Below, piece after piece: positions 35,137-44,036 of a stretch of 64,000 nucleotides of DNA (its first letter is position 1; the number at the start of each line of letters is the position of its first letter). The position numbers and the translations under genes are program-made. The notes beneath the pieces were generated by a model. That model made no database searches. It was not told the DNA's origin and was given only the letters and a program-made list of their open reading frames with translations. The stretch is taken from positions 6,198,603 to 6,262,602 of the forward strand of contig NZ_CP059735.1 of the NCBI RefSeq assembly GCF_000948975.2, read 5' to 3'. The DNA is from Thalassomonas actiniarum (GTDB lineage Bacteria > Pseudomonadota > Gammaproteobacteria > Enterobacterales > Alteromonadaceae).

Positions 35137-36840
35137 CTAAAACAGGCAATAACGCTGCGCCAGCGGCAACTCGGTTGCAGGCTCGCAGGTTAATAACTCG
35201 CCGTTGGCCCGCACCTCATATGTTTGCGCATCCACTTCCATTTTTGGCTGCCAGTTATTGTGTACCATGTCATTTTTACTGATATTGCGGGTATTGCGGC
35301 ATTGCCCCACCATGCGGGTCATGCCGGTTTTTTCCGGTACCTGCGCCTCGATTGCCGCCCCGGATAAAAAGGTCATCGAGCTGGCAGCACTGGCCTGGCC
35401 AAACGAGGCAAACATAGGCCGGTAATAGACAGGTTGCGGCGTGGGTATGGAGGCATTGGCATCTCCCATGGGCGCGGCGGCAATAAAGCCGGACTTGATG
35501 ATCAACGCAGGTTTAATGGCAAAAAATGTCGGTTTCCATAACACCAGATCCGCCAGCTTGCCCACTTCCACCGAGCCGACTTCATGACTGATACCATGGC
35601 TGATGGCGGGGTTGATGGTATATTTCGCCAGATATCGTTTGGCGCGAAAGTTATCATTAGCTTCCTTGTCCGGCGACAGCGGTCCGCGCTGCTCCTTCAT
35701 TTTATGGGCGGTTTGCCAGGTGCGGGTGATCATCTCCCCCACACGGCCCATGGCCTGGGAATCGGAAGAAATCATGCTAATGGCCCCGAGATCATGGAGA
35801 ATATCTTCTGCGGCGATACTTTCTTTACGGATACGGGAGTCGGCAAAAGCAACATCTTCCGGTATCGACGGATCCAGGTGATGGCACACCATCAACATAT
35901 CCAGATGTTCGTCTATGGTATTGACGGTAAACGGCCGGGTCGGGTTGGTGGACGAAGGCAGCACATTTTCCTCGCCGCAGGCCTTGATGATATCCGGCGA
36001 ATGGCCGCCGCCGGCCCCTTCGGTATGATAGGTATGGATAGTACGCCCCTTAAAGGCGGCTAGGGTACTTTCAACAAAACCTGACTCATTTAAGGTATCG
36101 GTATGGATCGCCACCTGGACATCATAAATTTCCGCCACCGACAAGCAATTATCGATGGCCGCCGGGGTGGTGCCCCAGTCTTCATGGAGTTTCAAGCCGC
36201 ACGCTCCCGCCTTGATCTGCTCCTCCAACGCCTGTGGCAGGCTGGCATTGCCCTTACCGAGAAAACCAAAATTCATCGGCATATCATTGGTGGCCTGCAG
36301 CATCTTGGTGATATTCCACGGCCCCGGGGTACAGGTAGTGGCATTGGTGCCGGTAGCAGGCCCGGTGCCGCCGCCTATCATAGTGGTGACTCCGGACATC
36401 AGGGCTTCATCCACCTGCTGCGGGCAGATAAAGTGAATATGGGCGTCTATGCCTCCCGCCGTCACTATCTGGCCTTCACCGGCAATCACTTCCGTGCCCG
36501 GGCCGATTTCAATATCGACATTATCCTGGATATCCGGATTACCCGCCTTGCCGATAGCGGCAATACGCCCTGCTTTGATGCCGATATCCGCTTTAACTAT
36601 GCCCCAGTGATCTAATATCAGGGCATTGGTGATCACCAGATCCGGACTTTCGACACTGGAGACTTGGCTCTGTCCCATGCCGTCACGGATCACCTTGCCG
36701 CCGCCGAATTTTACTTCTTCGCCGTATTCGGTGTAGTCGTATTCCACTTCAATCCACAAGTTCGTATCTGCCAGCCGTACTTTATCGCCCGTGGTTGGCC
36801 CGAACATATGGGCGTAAGCGTTTTTATCTATCGAAGCCAT
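35137..36840 (-). CDS. ureC: Urease alpha subunit UreC
   Basis: 567 residues, full length. Nickel ligands are visible: [11 protein letters not shown], the carbamylated Lys in [11 protein letters not shown] near residue 220, the [11 protein letters not shown] and [15 protein letters not shown] His residues and the mobile-flap [13 protein letters not shown]. It is the catalytic subunit hydrolysing urea to ammonia and carbamate. The N-terminus [20 protein letters not shown] (core [10 protein letters not shown]) fits. Nothing looks broken. Confidence 0.98.
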   Translation of the reverse strand: MASIDKNAYAHMFGPTTGDKVRLADTNLWIEVEYDYTEYGEEVKFGGGKVIRDGMGQSQVSSVESPDLVITNALILDHWGIVKADIGIKAGRIAAIGKAGNPDIQDNVDIEIGPGTEVIAGEGQIVTAGGIDAHIHFICPQQVDEALMSGVTTMIGGGTGPATGTNATTCTPGPWNITKMLQATNDMPMNFGFLGKGNASLPQALEEQIKAGACGLKLHEDWGTTPAAIDNCLSVAEIYDVQVAIHTDTLNESGFVESTLAAFKGRTIHTYHTEGAGGGHSPDIIKACGEENVLPSSTNPTRPFTVNTIDEHLDMLMVCHHLDPSIPEDVAFADSRIRKESIAAEDILHDLGAISMISSDSQAMGRVGEMITRTWQTAHKMKEQRGPLSPDKEANDNFRAKRYLAKYTINPAISHGISHEVGSVEVGKLADLVLWKPTFFAIKPALIIKSGFIAAAPMGDANASIPTPQPVYYRPMFASFGQASAASSMTFLSGAAIEAQVPEKTGMTRMVGQCRNTRNISKNDMVHNNWQPKMEVDAQTYEVRANGELLTCEPATELPLAQRYCLF

Positions 36841-36843
36841 TTT

Positions 36844-37155
36844 TTAATCCTCCAGTTCGCCCATGACATCACCGCGAAAGCCATAGATATGCCGACGCCC
36901 GCGGTAAGCCACTAATGTGACTTCCCTTTCCTGCCCCGGCTCGAAGCGCACCGCCGTGCCTGAGGTAATATCCAGGCGGAAACCTTTGCTGGCCTCGCGG
37001 TCAAATTTAAGCGCCGGATTCACTTCGTAAAAATGATAATGGGAACCCACCTGGATCGGACGGTCGCCGCTGTTGGCGACTTTCAGGGTCAGTTTCTCCT
37101 GGCCGACATTAAGTTCGTGTACGCCGCCATCGGTCTTGATTTCACCTGGGATCAT
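36844..37155 (-). CDS. ureB: Urease beta subunit UreB
   Basis: 103 residues starting [11 protein letters not shown] and containing [20 protein letters not shown] and the [19 protein letters not shown] strand, the standard small structural subunit. Three bases separate it from ureC. Confidence 0.97.
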   Translation of the reverse strand: MIPGEIKTDGGVHELNVGQEKLTLKVANSGDRPIQVGSHYHFYEVNPALKFDREASKGFRLDITSGTAVRFEPGQEREVTLVAYRGRRHIYGFRGDVMGELED

Positions 37156-37165
37156 ATTTCCTCCG

Positions 37166-37468
37166 TTAAACTATCGGCTCATGTACCGTCACCAGCTTAG
37201 TGCCGTCGGGAAAAGTGGCTTCAACCTGCACTTCCGCCACCATTTCCGGCACCCCTGCCATCACCTGCTCCCGTGTCAGTAAGCTGCGGCCAAAATCCAT
37301 CAGCTCGGCCACGGTTTTCCCGTCCCGCGCCCCTTCGATGATTTCCATCGAAATATAAGCCACCACTTCCGGGTAGTTGAGTTTCAATCCCCGGCCTAAA
37401 CGCCGCTCCGCTAGCAATGCCGCGGTAAACAGCAGCAACTTGTCTTTTTCTCTGGGTAATAGTTCCAT
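37166..37468 (-). CDS. ureA: Urease gamma subunit UreA
   Basis: 100 residues, [20 protein letters not shown] at the start, [20 protein letters not shown] and a [18 protein letters not shown] end, as in all UreA proteins. It is a separate gene as in most bacteria, 10 bp ahead of ureB. Confidence 0.97.
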   Translation of the reverse strand: MELLPREKDKLLLFTAALLAERRLGRGLKLNYPEVVAYISMEIIEGARDGKTVAELMDFGRSLLTREQVMAGVPEMVAEVQVEATFPDGTKLVTVHEPIV

Positions 37469-37517
37469 ATGTTTCCACTCGTATTATTTATTCGTTGTTC
37501 ACACTTGCCCGGCAACA

Positions 37518-38462
37518 TCAGGTAAACCAGATGCGCGGCTCGCTGATCTCCCGGTTCAGGCATAAGGGCCGCACCAGCTGCCAAATGCCGGTAAAGAGCA
37601 AGCGGCACTGCTGCGCGCTATTGCCAAGGTAGCGGGCCACTAAAATGCCATTGATATCGCTGATACTAATGTATTGCTGTGCCTGGTGTTGTTCCAGATG
37701 TTCCCGGATACCGTCGATCAGCAGCTGTCTTTGTTTACCGTCACCAGATAAGGCGCCGGCGGCAATGATAAAATTACCGAACACACTATTGCCGCCAAGC
37801 CCGGCGGGATGTGTTAATAGGCCATTGTCGGCGTTAATATGAATACGGTCGTGATAAGTTAATGCCTGCTCCAGGTAAATGCGGTTTACCTGGGTAAAAC
37901 CACCGCTGTTAAAGGGCTGCTCCGATTTCGGCAGCCCCAGGCAAACGATATCCCAACCGAGATAACTGCTTTGACGGCTCAGATGAATATCCAGCGTACT
38001 AACGGCATCGGCGCCGTTATATACCAGGGTTTCCAGGGGAAAGTTTTCCAATACCGCCTGTTTGGCCAGCTTCACAGTGATCTGTTGGCGCTGCCTGCTC
38101 TCCCCCAAGCGGGTATCGCAACGCGCCCGGTAAAAGCGGTTGGCCCCCGGGGTGGTCAGCAGGGCATGGGCTTTTTCATCAACGGAGACAGAAATTGTCA
38201 GGCAGTCGCCGGAGACTATACCCGCGGGAGGATGTAACAAATACAGATGGGCGCAATCGGCCCCCTCGGGATAAAAGGCTTTTTGCACCGACAGGGGACC
38301 ATGGCGTTTAACCGAGCTCAGTTTAGTGCCGTAAGCACCAAAGCTAAATTCCAATGCCAGCTTGGCAAACCAGGCTCTTTTTCCCTGAGTTGCAGCGCTT
38401 ATCTTAGGGATAACTTCTGCTTTGTCCGGCGTATTTGCTGCAATGCGCTCTTCGGTCAACAT
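37518..38462 (-). CDS. ureD: Urease accessory protein UreD
   Basis: 314 residues. LYLLHPPAGIVSGDCLTI, LTTPGANRFYRARC and LGWDIVCLGLPKSEQPFNSG are UreD/UreH hallmarks. It is the scaffold that docks UreF and UreG on the apo-urease and provides a tunnel for nickel. It is the first gene of the operon, so the promoter should lie in the 400 bp upstream. No urea or nickel transporter gene is linked. Confidence 0.95.
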   Translation of the reverse strand: MLTEERIAANTPDKAEVIPKISAATQGKRAWFAKLALEFSFGAYGTKLSSVKRHGPLSVQKAFYPEGADCAHLYLLHPPAGIVSGDCLTISVSVDEKAHALLTTPGANRFYRARCDTRLGESRQRQQITVKLAKQAVLENFPLETLVYNGADAVSTLDIHLSRQSSYLGWDIVCLGLPKSEQPFNSGGFTQVNRIYLEQALTYHDRIHINADNGLLTHPAGLGGNSVFGNFIIAAGALSGDGKQRQLLIDGIREHLEQHQAQQYISISDINGILVARYLGNSAQQCRLLFTGIWQLVRPLCLNREISEPRIWFT

Positions 38463-38863
38463 ATGCAGTCCGCCAGTTTACTTCCCGGCAAACTTTTTTG
38501 ACCCGCTTGTTTTTGTTGTAACCGGGTTATCATCATCTCTTCCCTTTCCTTCAGGCAAAGCTTTATTACTTTTATGAATAAAGAATAATCGCTCCTTCGT
38601 TTGCACCTTTTTAGTGCCTGGTGATCACCGGCGCACCAAATTAGAGCATAGACTATTTTCAAGCATCCACCCGGTAGACAAAGTAGCCGCGCTTGCGGTC
38701 TTCGGCCTTTAGCAGCCAGCCAACCAGAACTTAGCTAAATAAAGCATTAAAAACATGAGATTAACTCACGACTATTCATATTCATCAGAGCAATTACTAT
38801 GCCTGCAGCAGCTAAATAGCCGTGACAGGCTGTTTATACGGGCTTGGGAGAAGGAAATTATGG
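38463..38863. promoter_or_regulatory. Upstream region of the urease operon, 401 bp
   Basis: Between ureD and the stop of the TonB receptor gene, both minus. It should carry the urease promoter. No operator palindrome or RNA element stands out. Confidence 0.35.
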
Positions 38864-40888
38864 CTAGAAGGTAAAGTTTGCCTGCAGGCTAAAACTGCGC
38901 CCCTGATCGAGAAATTTTATCGGGTCCGGGCCCCTGGGATTGGAATAAAAGTTTTTATGATTAAAGGCATTTTTTATCGTTGCCGTCAGGGAAGCCAACC
39001 CGGCATTACCGAAAGTGAATTCTTTACTTTTCAGGATAATATCTAAGGTGTGATAACTGTCCACTTCGACAATTTCCCGATCGGCATTTTCATTAAAGGC
39101 CTGGGTATCCACTTCACTGGTATATTTTGTTATCGCACTGACTTGCCAGTGACTATCCAATATCCGGGTGATACCGGCCGCCATTTTTACCTCGGCAACA
39201 TCCAGCTCTTCGGAAACATCAACACCGTTTAGCCAGAAGAACCCCTGATAGCGCTTTAATTGCCACTGCATGGAAAATTCGAGCCCATCGGCTTCTTTTT
39301 TGCCGATATTGCGATCTATGCCATCGGTAGACTGGCGATCTTCGGCAATAATATTTTTAGCTTCACTGTGATAGAGACTGAGCTTATAGCTGACAGCATT
39401 ATTCGGCCTGTGGTCATAAACAAATTCCGTGGTGGTAATATCCGAGGGATTAAGATCTTTATTGGTACTTAATTCAAACAGGGTCGGCTCCCGAAAAGCT
39501 TCGCCATAAAGCAGCTTCACCGACTGGTTTGCACTGATATTATATTGCACTGCCCCCCTGACAGTATTAACGCTGCCGTATAAATCACTGTCATCATGGC
39601 GGGCCCCCAGCGTCAGCAAGACCTTTCCCTGCCAGAAGCTTTGCTGATCCTGAACATACAGGGATTTTACCTTATGCTCGAGAAACGGCTCGGTGGCATC
39701 AAAACTGCTGAGTTCAAATTGCGGTTTCGCCTGATCCAAATGTTTGTAGTTCAACCCCAAGATCAGATAATTATCCAATGCCTGATTGTTGATATCGTAT
39801 TGCAGGGTATAGTTTTTCAGGTGGGTCCATTCCTGGGCAAAGCTCAGCAGCGGCGGCGGGTTGCCGAGATCTAAATTACGCAGGTTAAAGTCGTAAATGG
39901 TTCTTTCCCGCACAAATTGATAATCGAAAGATAACTTATCCTCGTTTTCCCGGGTTTTCTGATAACTCAGATAAGTACGCAGCTGATCTTTGGTTTCTTT
40001 GAAATTGCTATAAATCAACTCAGGATTCTCTATGCCACCGCCATCCCGGCTGTTGCGCACATCCACGCCGAGCTCCAGATGGCTTGAGTCGCTTAACTCC
40101 CTTTGGTAATTAAGCAACAGGTTCAGCCCTTCATTATCGTCTTTATAGGGGAAGCCGGCACGCATAAAACCAGCTCTGAGCTCCTGGTTCAAATGACTGT
40201 ATTCATTTGTTAATACATAGTCAGAAAAATCCGGGTCTTTAAGATCCAGGTAGCTGGCATGCAGGCTTAAACCCCAAGGTTTTTCCCGGTGGATCCACGA
40301 GTAGTTGATTTGCGAGCTTTCCAGCTCATCTTCTCCCCTGGCATAGGTCATTGACAGTTGTTGTCCCGGTGCGGAATTGTCGCTGGTTTTAGTGACAATA
40401 TTAATCAAACCGACAAAAACATCAGCGCCATAAAGAGAGGAGGCCGGTCCCTGGATCACCTCCACCCGCTTAACATTATAAAGGGGATATTGATGGACGA
40501 CATGCGCCTTGTTGCGGCTGATTTCATCGGCATCCCGGCCATCGACCAGTATCCGGGTCTGCGCCCAGGTGCCGGTAAAACCTCTCTGTCCTCCCTGCAG
40601 CCAGGAATGGGCATCACCATATTCCACCCCGCAGGTATATTTGAGTACATCTTTAAGATCCCGAAAGCCATAACGGCTAAAGTCCTGTTCGGTAAAAATA
40701 TACACGGTTGCCGGGATTTGGTTTAACGGCTGCTTATGCTTAGTGGCAGACGTCACTTTAAGCTCAGACAACTGCGCCAGGGAGAGACTAAAAAGCTTGT
40801 TGACATCTTCTTCTGCGCTGACAGCAAAACAGTTCAGTGCCAGGAGGTAGCAAGCAGCAGATAGGCCCGGGTGAAATAAGCATCGCAT
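38864..40888 (-). CDS. TonB-dependent outer-membrane receptor
   Basis: 674 residues. A signal peptide (LSAACYLLALNCFAVSA) is followed by a plug domain (IPATVYIFTEQDFSRYGFRD, VEVIQGPASSLYGADVFVGL, INIVTKTS) and a beta barrel with the C-terminal FSLQANFTF ending in Phe. The unusual plug motif WLQGGQRGFTGTWAQTRILVDG resembles the FepA/vitamin-B12-like branch. The substrate is unknown; the nearby nickel-dependent urease suggests nickel or a metal chelate as one option, which is inference from location only. Confidence 0.92.
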   Translation of the reverse strand: MRCLFHPGLSAACYLLALNCFAVSAEEDVNKLFSLSLAQLSELKVTSATKHKQPLNQIPATVYIFTEQDFSRYGFRDLKDVLKYTCGVEYGDAHSWLQGGQRGFTGTWAQTRILVDGRDADEISRNKAHVVHQYPLYNVKRVEVIQGPASSLYGADVFVGLINIVTKTSDNSAPGQQLSMTYARGEDELESSQINYSWIHREKPWGLSLHASYLDLKDPDFSDYVLTNEYSHLNQELRAGFMRAGFPYKDDNEGLNLLLNYQRELSDSSHLELGVDVRNSRDGGGIENPELIYSNFKETKDQLRTYLSYQKTRENEDKLSFDYQFVRERTIYDFNLRNLDLGNPPPLLSFAQEWTHLKNYTLQYDINNQALDNYLILGLNYKHLDQAKPQFELSSFDATEPFLEHKVKSLYVQDQQSFWQGKVLLTLGARHDDSDLYGSVNTVRGAVQYNISANQSVKLLYGEAFREPTLFELSTNKDLNPSDITTTEFVYDHRPNNAVSYKLSLYHSEAKNIIAEDRQSTDGIDRNIGKKEADGLEFSMQWQLKRYQGFFWLNGVDVSEELDVAEVKMAAGITRILDSHWQVSAITKYTSEVDTQAFNENADREIVEVDSYHTLDIILKSKEFTFGNAGLASLTATIKNAFNHKNFYSNPRGPDPIKFLDQGRSFSLQANFTF

Positions 40889-41058
40889 AAGGTATTGTCC
40901 AGTCAGAAGCTGACAATAACTATTTTAGCTTACCCTTTATTTTATGCCCTGGACTTGGCAGCAGATAACAGCAGGAATTAATAAGAGAACAGAGGGAGTT
41001 GAGTAAAACAGCGCTGCCGTATTAGCAGCGCTGAAAACAACCAGTTAAGAAAAGCGGC

Positions 41059-42237
41059 TTAACCAAAAATCATGCGCATTAAATTCAACACATCTTCCAC
41101 TTTTTTGCCCTTTTCCACTTCGGCGACAATAGAGTCGCGTTTCGCCAGGATATGCTCGGGAATATCTTCAGCGGCCAGGGCGCGGTCCACCAGCATAGCG
41201 GCGGTATCTTTGCTGCGACGGCCGCCTGTTCCAGCAGCCCGTTCCGCCTTCACTTTTACCGGCTTGTTCAGTAATTTCAGGTAATTGGAATTTTCCGCCG
41301 TTTGCTTGTCGGCATAAAACAGCATATCGAGCAAGATCGCCCTGTGCTGCCACAGGAACAGTTCCTGTTCATCTTCCGGCGCATCCTGACGCCACCAGGC
41401 CATATTGCGTACGCTGCCGATCAGGGCAGTGAAATAATCGTCAAAACTCTGGTTGCCTAAACGCGGGATGCCGACCCCCTGGCATATGCTGTCGATTTTG
41501 CCGCTGGTCAAGACCACAAACTGGTCCGGGCGGCGCATCGCCAATAAGCGGGTGGCAGGGGGCAAGGTGGCTTTTTCACCGATTTTATCGAAGGCAAGTT
41601 TAAAATCGCGGACAAACGCCTGATAATCGCTCTTGGTGACTTCCCCGGTTAACGGGATATGCGCCAGGGCAGTATCAAGCAGCTCAGGGTACTGGGCCAG
41701 GACATTATGAAACGCCTTAGCGCCCTTAGTGCCGCCGAACCATTCGACATCAAAATTATACACGGCGGTATCATGGCCGCTGCTATGTTTGCCGGCAAAA
41801 GCCAGGCGGTCTTCATTAATCATTTCCGCCAGCGGCGTAGCTTTTATTTTCTCAATAAAAATCAGCAAGCGGCTGCGCTCTTCCAGGGCATGAATCTCGG
41901 CCTGTTCCTGCAAAAAACCGACATAAAACGGCCAGGGAGCAATACAGGACATACGTAACTGGCTGACGCTGGCGCCAAGCTTCATCAGCTCGATCAATTT
42001 GTTTAACGGTTTAAACTGCGCTTCGTCCAGCAAATCGCGATTAACTTTGTATAAGCAAATTTCCGCCAGCTCACGGCACCATAAATTAAATTCACCGGGG
42101 TGATTGTCAACTTTCACCGCCATCAGATTTAAACTGATGTCAGATACCTGTTTCAGGGCATTTTGATAAATAATGACTTCATTGTCGGATAAAGGCATTT
42201 TAGACGGGGAAGTTAATAGCTTTCTCACTGTGTACAA
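41059..42237 (-). CDS. Unknown helical cytosolic protein
   Basis: Up to 392 residues, mostly helical, no signal peptide or membrane segment. Stretches such as ATRLLAMRRPDQFVVLTSGK followed by a short IDSICQGVGIPRL segment read like a conserved core, and the C-terminus is Lys/Ala-rich (KVKAERAAGTGGRRSKDTAA). I do not recognise the family. The longest frame starts with TTG at 42237; ATG at 42198 (379 residues) is an alternative with no clear ribosome site, so the start is uncertain. It stands alone on its transcript. Confidence 0.65.
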   Translation of the reverse strand: MYTVRKLLTSPSKMPLSDNEVIIYQNALKQVSDISLNLMAVKVDNHPGEFNLWCRELAEICLYKVNRDLLDEAQFKPLNKLIELMKLGASVSQLRMSCIAPWPFYVGFLQEQAEIHALEERSRLLIFIEKIKATPLAEMINEDRLAFAGKHSSGHDTAVYNFDVEWFGGTKGAKAFHNVLAQYPELLDTALAHIPLTGEVTKSDYQAFVRDFKLAFDKIGEKATLPPATRLLAMRRPDQFVVLTSGKIDSICQGVGIPRLGNQSFDDYFTALIGSVRNMAWWRQDAPEDEQELFLWQHRAILLDMLFYADKQTAENSNYLKLLNKPVKVKAERAAGTGGRRSKDTAAMLVDRALAAEDIPEHILAKRDSIVAEVEKGKKVEDVLNLMRMIFG

Positions 42238-42382
42238 GCGCTCCGGAAATAAAAACCACTGGCTTAGTGGCAGAATTATTAAATTGGGTCGTGCATCATA
42301 CGGATTTTTAGTTTGAAGACAATATTGACAAGCAACTAATTTGTTATCAAATGAAGGGGGGTTCTCGATTTTTGATTAAATT

Positions 42383-42970
42383 TCAGCGACTTTTTAAACT
42401 GGTAAAAATATCGTCAATCATCATTTCCAGCTCGGCTTTACCCACCTGGCTTTTGGCATATGCCCTGAGCCCCATAAGCTGCATTTGCAGCCATTTCGCC
42501 AGCCGCTGACAGTCGGCGCCGGGAGACAACTCCTGCAACTCCCTGGCCCGCAACAAGATCTGCTCAAATTTATCTTCCACCAGCAATAACGCCTGCTGGG
42601 CGGCGGCGATCAGCTCTTGCTGCTCTGCCGGCAGCTCACTTAAGGTTTTTGCCAGCAGACATAAACGGCATTGGCCAGGCTCCTCCTCACCTAAAGTGAC
42701 ATGATGAATAAAACTTTTTAATCCCGCCAGCGGGCTTGAAGCATCAAGCTGAAAGCACTCCAGTGCTTGCAGGCATTGCTCGCCGTAACACTTGATCACT
42801 TCTTTGAATAAATTGTCTTTACTGCCGAAGCTGGCGTAAATGCTGCCCGGGCGCATATCCAGGTGCTGCTGTAGGTCACGCATGCTGGTGCCGCCAAAAC
42901 CCTGCTGCCAAAAGAGCAAGGTGGCTTTATCTATCACTTCATCGCGATCAAATTTTACTTTATTGGCCAT
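42383..42970 (-). CDS. TetR family transcriptional repressor
   Basis: 195 residues. The N-terminal helix-turn-helix (KATLLFWQQGFGGTSMRDLQ, MRPGSIYASFGSKDNLFKEV) is clear TetR; the C-terminal half has the CRLCLLAKTLSELPAEQ region seen in AcnR/YxaF-like members. The start at ATG 42970 is preceded by an octanucleotide repeat whose minus-strand unit contains AGGAAAG. It is divergent from an AhpD-like gene, with two operator palindromes between them, so self-regulation and control of that gene are likely. Confidence 0.93.
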   Translation of the reverse strand: MANKVKFDRDEVIDKATLLFWQQGFGGTSMRDLQQHLDMRPGSIYASFGSKDNLFKEVIKCYGEQCLQALECFQLDASSPLAGLKSFIHHVTLGEEEPGQCRLCLLAKTLSELPAEQQELIAAAQQALLLVEDKFEQILLRARELQELSPGADCQRLAKWLQMQLMGLRAYAKSQVGKAELEMMIDDIFTSLKSR

Positions 42971-42980
42971 AACAGCTTCA

Positions 42981-43066
42981 CTTTCCTACTTTCCTACTTT
43001 CCTACTTTCCTACTTTCCTACTTTCCTACTTTCCTACTTTCCTACTTTCCTACTTTCCTACTTTCC
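42981..43066. repeat. Octanucleotide tandem repeat (CTTTCCTA)n, 10.75 copies
   Basis: Ten perfect copies of CTTTCCTA from 42981 to 43060 and a partial copy to 43066. On the minus strand the unit is TAGGAAAG, so the mRNA leader of the TetR gene carries a ladder of ribosome-binding-like AGGAAAG sequences ending 10 bases before the start codon. The period (8, not a multiple of 3) and perfection indicate rapid slippage. Confidence 0.95.
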
Positions 43067-43100
43067 TTTAGCTAAGGGTAAAACAACATCCAAAAAACAA

Positions 43101-43142
43101 ATTTGAACACTTGTTCAAATATAACTTGAACGATCGTTCAAG
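43101..43142. promoter_or_regulatory. Two palindromic TetR operator candidates
   Basis: Site 1 (43101-43120) has arms ATTTGAACA / TGTTCAAAT around a CT centre. Site 2 (43125-43142) is the perfect palindrome CTTGAACGATCGTTCAAG. Both share the TTGAAC half-site, their centres are 23 bp apart, and they lie in the divergent promoter region of the TetR gene. A third half-site (CTTGAACA) lies near 43173. Confidence 0.75.
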
Positions 43143-43224
43143 ATCAACTAATGTTTATTAAAGCGTGAATATAAACTTGAACATTTTCTTTATCCAAACA
43201 CTGAAAAAATCGAGGTAAACAGCC

Positions 43225-43776
43225 ATGAGCAGCTTTGAACTACACACATTAGCAACAGCGCCGGAAGCAGCAAAACCCCTGCTGGAACAGTCGGTGAAAT
43301 CCTTTGGGATGATCCCCAACCTGCATGCGGTTATGGCGGAGTCTCCCCAGGCGCTCGAGGCATACCAGCAGCTGCATGCCTTATTTATGCAGTCATCCTT
43401 TGATAAAGAGGAATTAACCGTAGTGTGGCAAACCATCAATGTAGAGCACCAATGCCACTATTGTGTACCCGCCCACACGGCCATCGCCCACAGCATGAAA
43501 ATCGATGAAAGCATTATCACGGCATTGCGGGATGAAAGCCCTTTGCCCAGCGATAAGCTGGAAACCTTACGGCAAACCACTTTACTGATGGTAAGAAACC
43601 GCGGCGTGATAGATGCCGCCGATATAGAAAAGTTTTATGCCGCCGGCTACCAACAAAAACACCTGCTGGATATAGTGCTGGGTTTGTCCCAGAAGGTGAT
43701 GAGCAATTATGTTAATCACCTGGCACAGACCCCGGTTGATGAGCCGTTTCAAGCTTTTAGCTGGCAAAAGCAATAA
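43225..43776 (+). CDS. AhpD-like / carboxymuconolactone decarboxylase family protein
   Basis: 183 residues. The redox motif CHYCVPAHTAIAHSM (CxxC and downstream His) and the preceding SFDKEELTVVWQTINVEHQ helix are those of AhpD-like alkylhydroperoxidases. It starts at ATG 43225 behind a GAGGT sequence. It is divergent from the TetR gene and shares its operators, a common pair in which the repressor controls a peroxidase or oxidoreductase. The physiological substrate is unknown. Confidence 0.9.
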   Translation: MSSFELHTLATAPEAAKPLLEQSVKSFGMIPNLHAVMAESPQALEAYQQLHALFMQSSFDKEELTVVWQTINVEHQCHYCVPAHTAIAHSMKIDESIITALRDESPLPSDKLETLRQTTLLMVRNRGVIDAADIEKFYAAGYQQKHLLDIVLGLSQKVMSNYVNHLAQTPVDEPFQAFSWQKQ

Positions 43777-43876
43777 CCCCGTACCTTAAGTACAACAGCA
43801 CCTATGCAAAAGCACCGGGGGACTCTCCCCTGGTGCCCCCCAAAAACTAAGCTTATATTTCCCCCTGTCGGCCTAA

Positions 43877-43898
43877 GGAAAATCCCGGACAATTTTCC
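43877..43898. promoter_or_regulatory. Small inverted repeat upstream of secreted protein gene
   Basis: GGAAAAT / ATTTTCC arms of 7 bp around an 8-base centre, 140 bp before the next start. It could be an operator or leader hairpin. The preceding stretch at 43809-43835 forms an imperfect GC-rich hairpin that may end the AhpD-like transcript. Confidence 0.3.
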
Positions 43899-44036
43899 GC
43901 CTAAAGTTCACTTTTACGCCATTTTTTATCCCCGCCTCTTGTTTACCGCGACAGATATGGCAGTTTTCCTGTCAAATTTTGTCATCGGACCTGTAAGGGG
44001 AAGGCATGCCCCATCAGAATAAATTAAGGAAAATAC

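Noticed and set aside
42981-43066. Assembly artefact at the octanucleotide repeat
   Set aside because: Cannot be excluded for the exact copy number, but the clean register and position in a leader resemble natural simple-sequence repeats.
43804-44022. 72-codon plus-strand frame before the 577-aa gene
   Set aside because: No ribosome site, odd composition, and it covers a hairpin and a likely promoter region.
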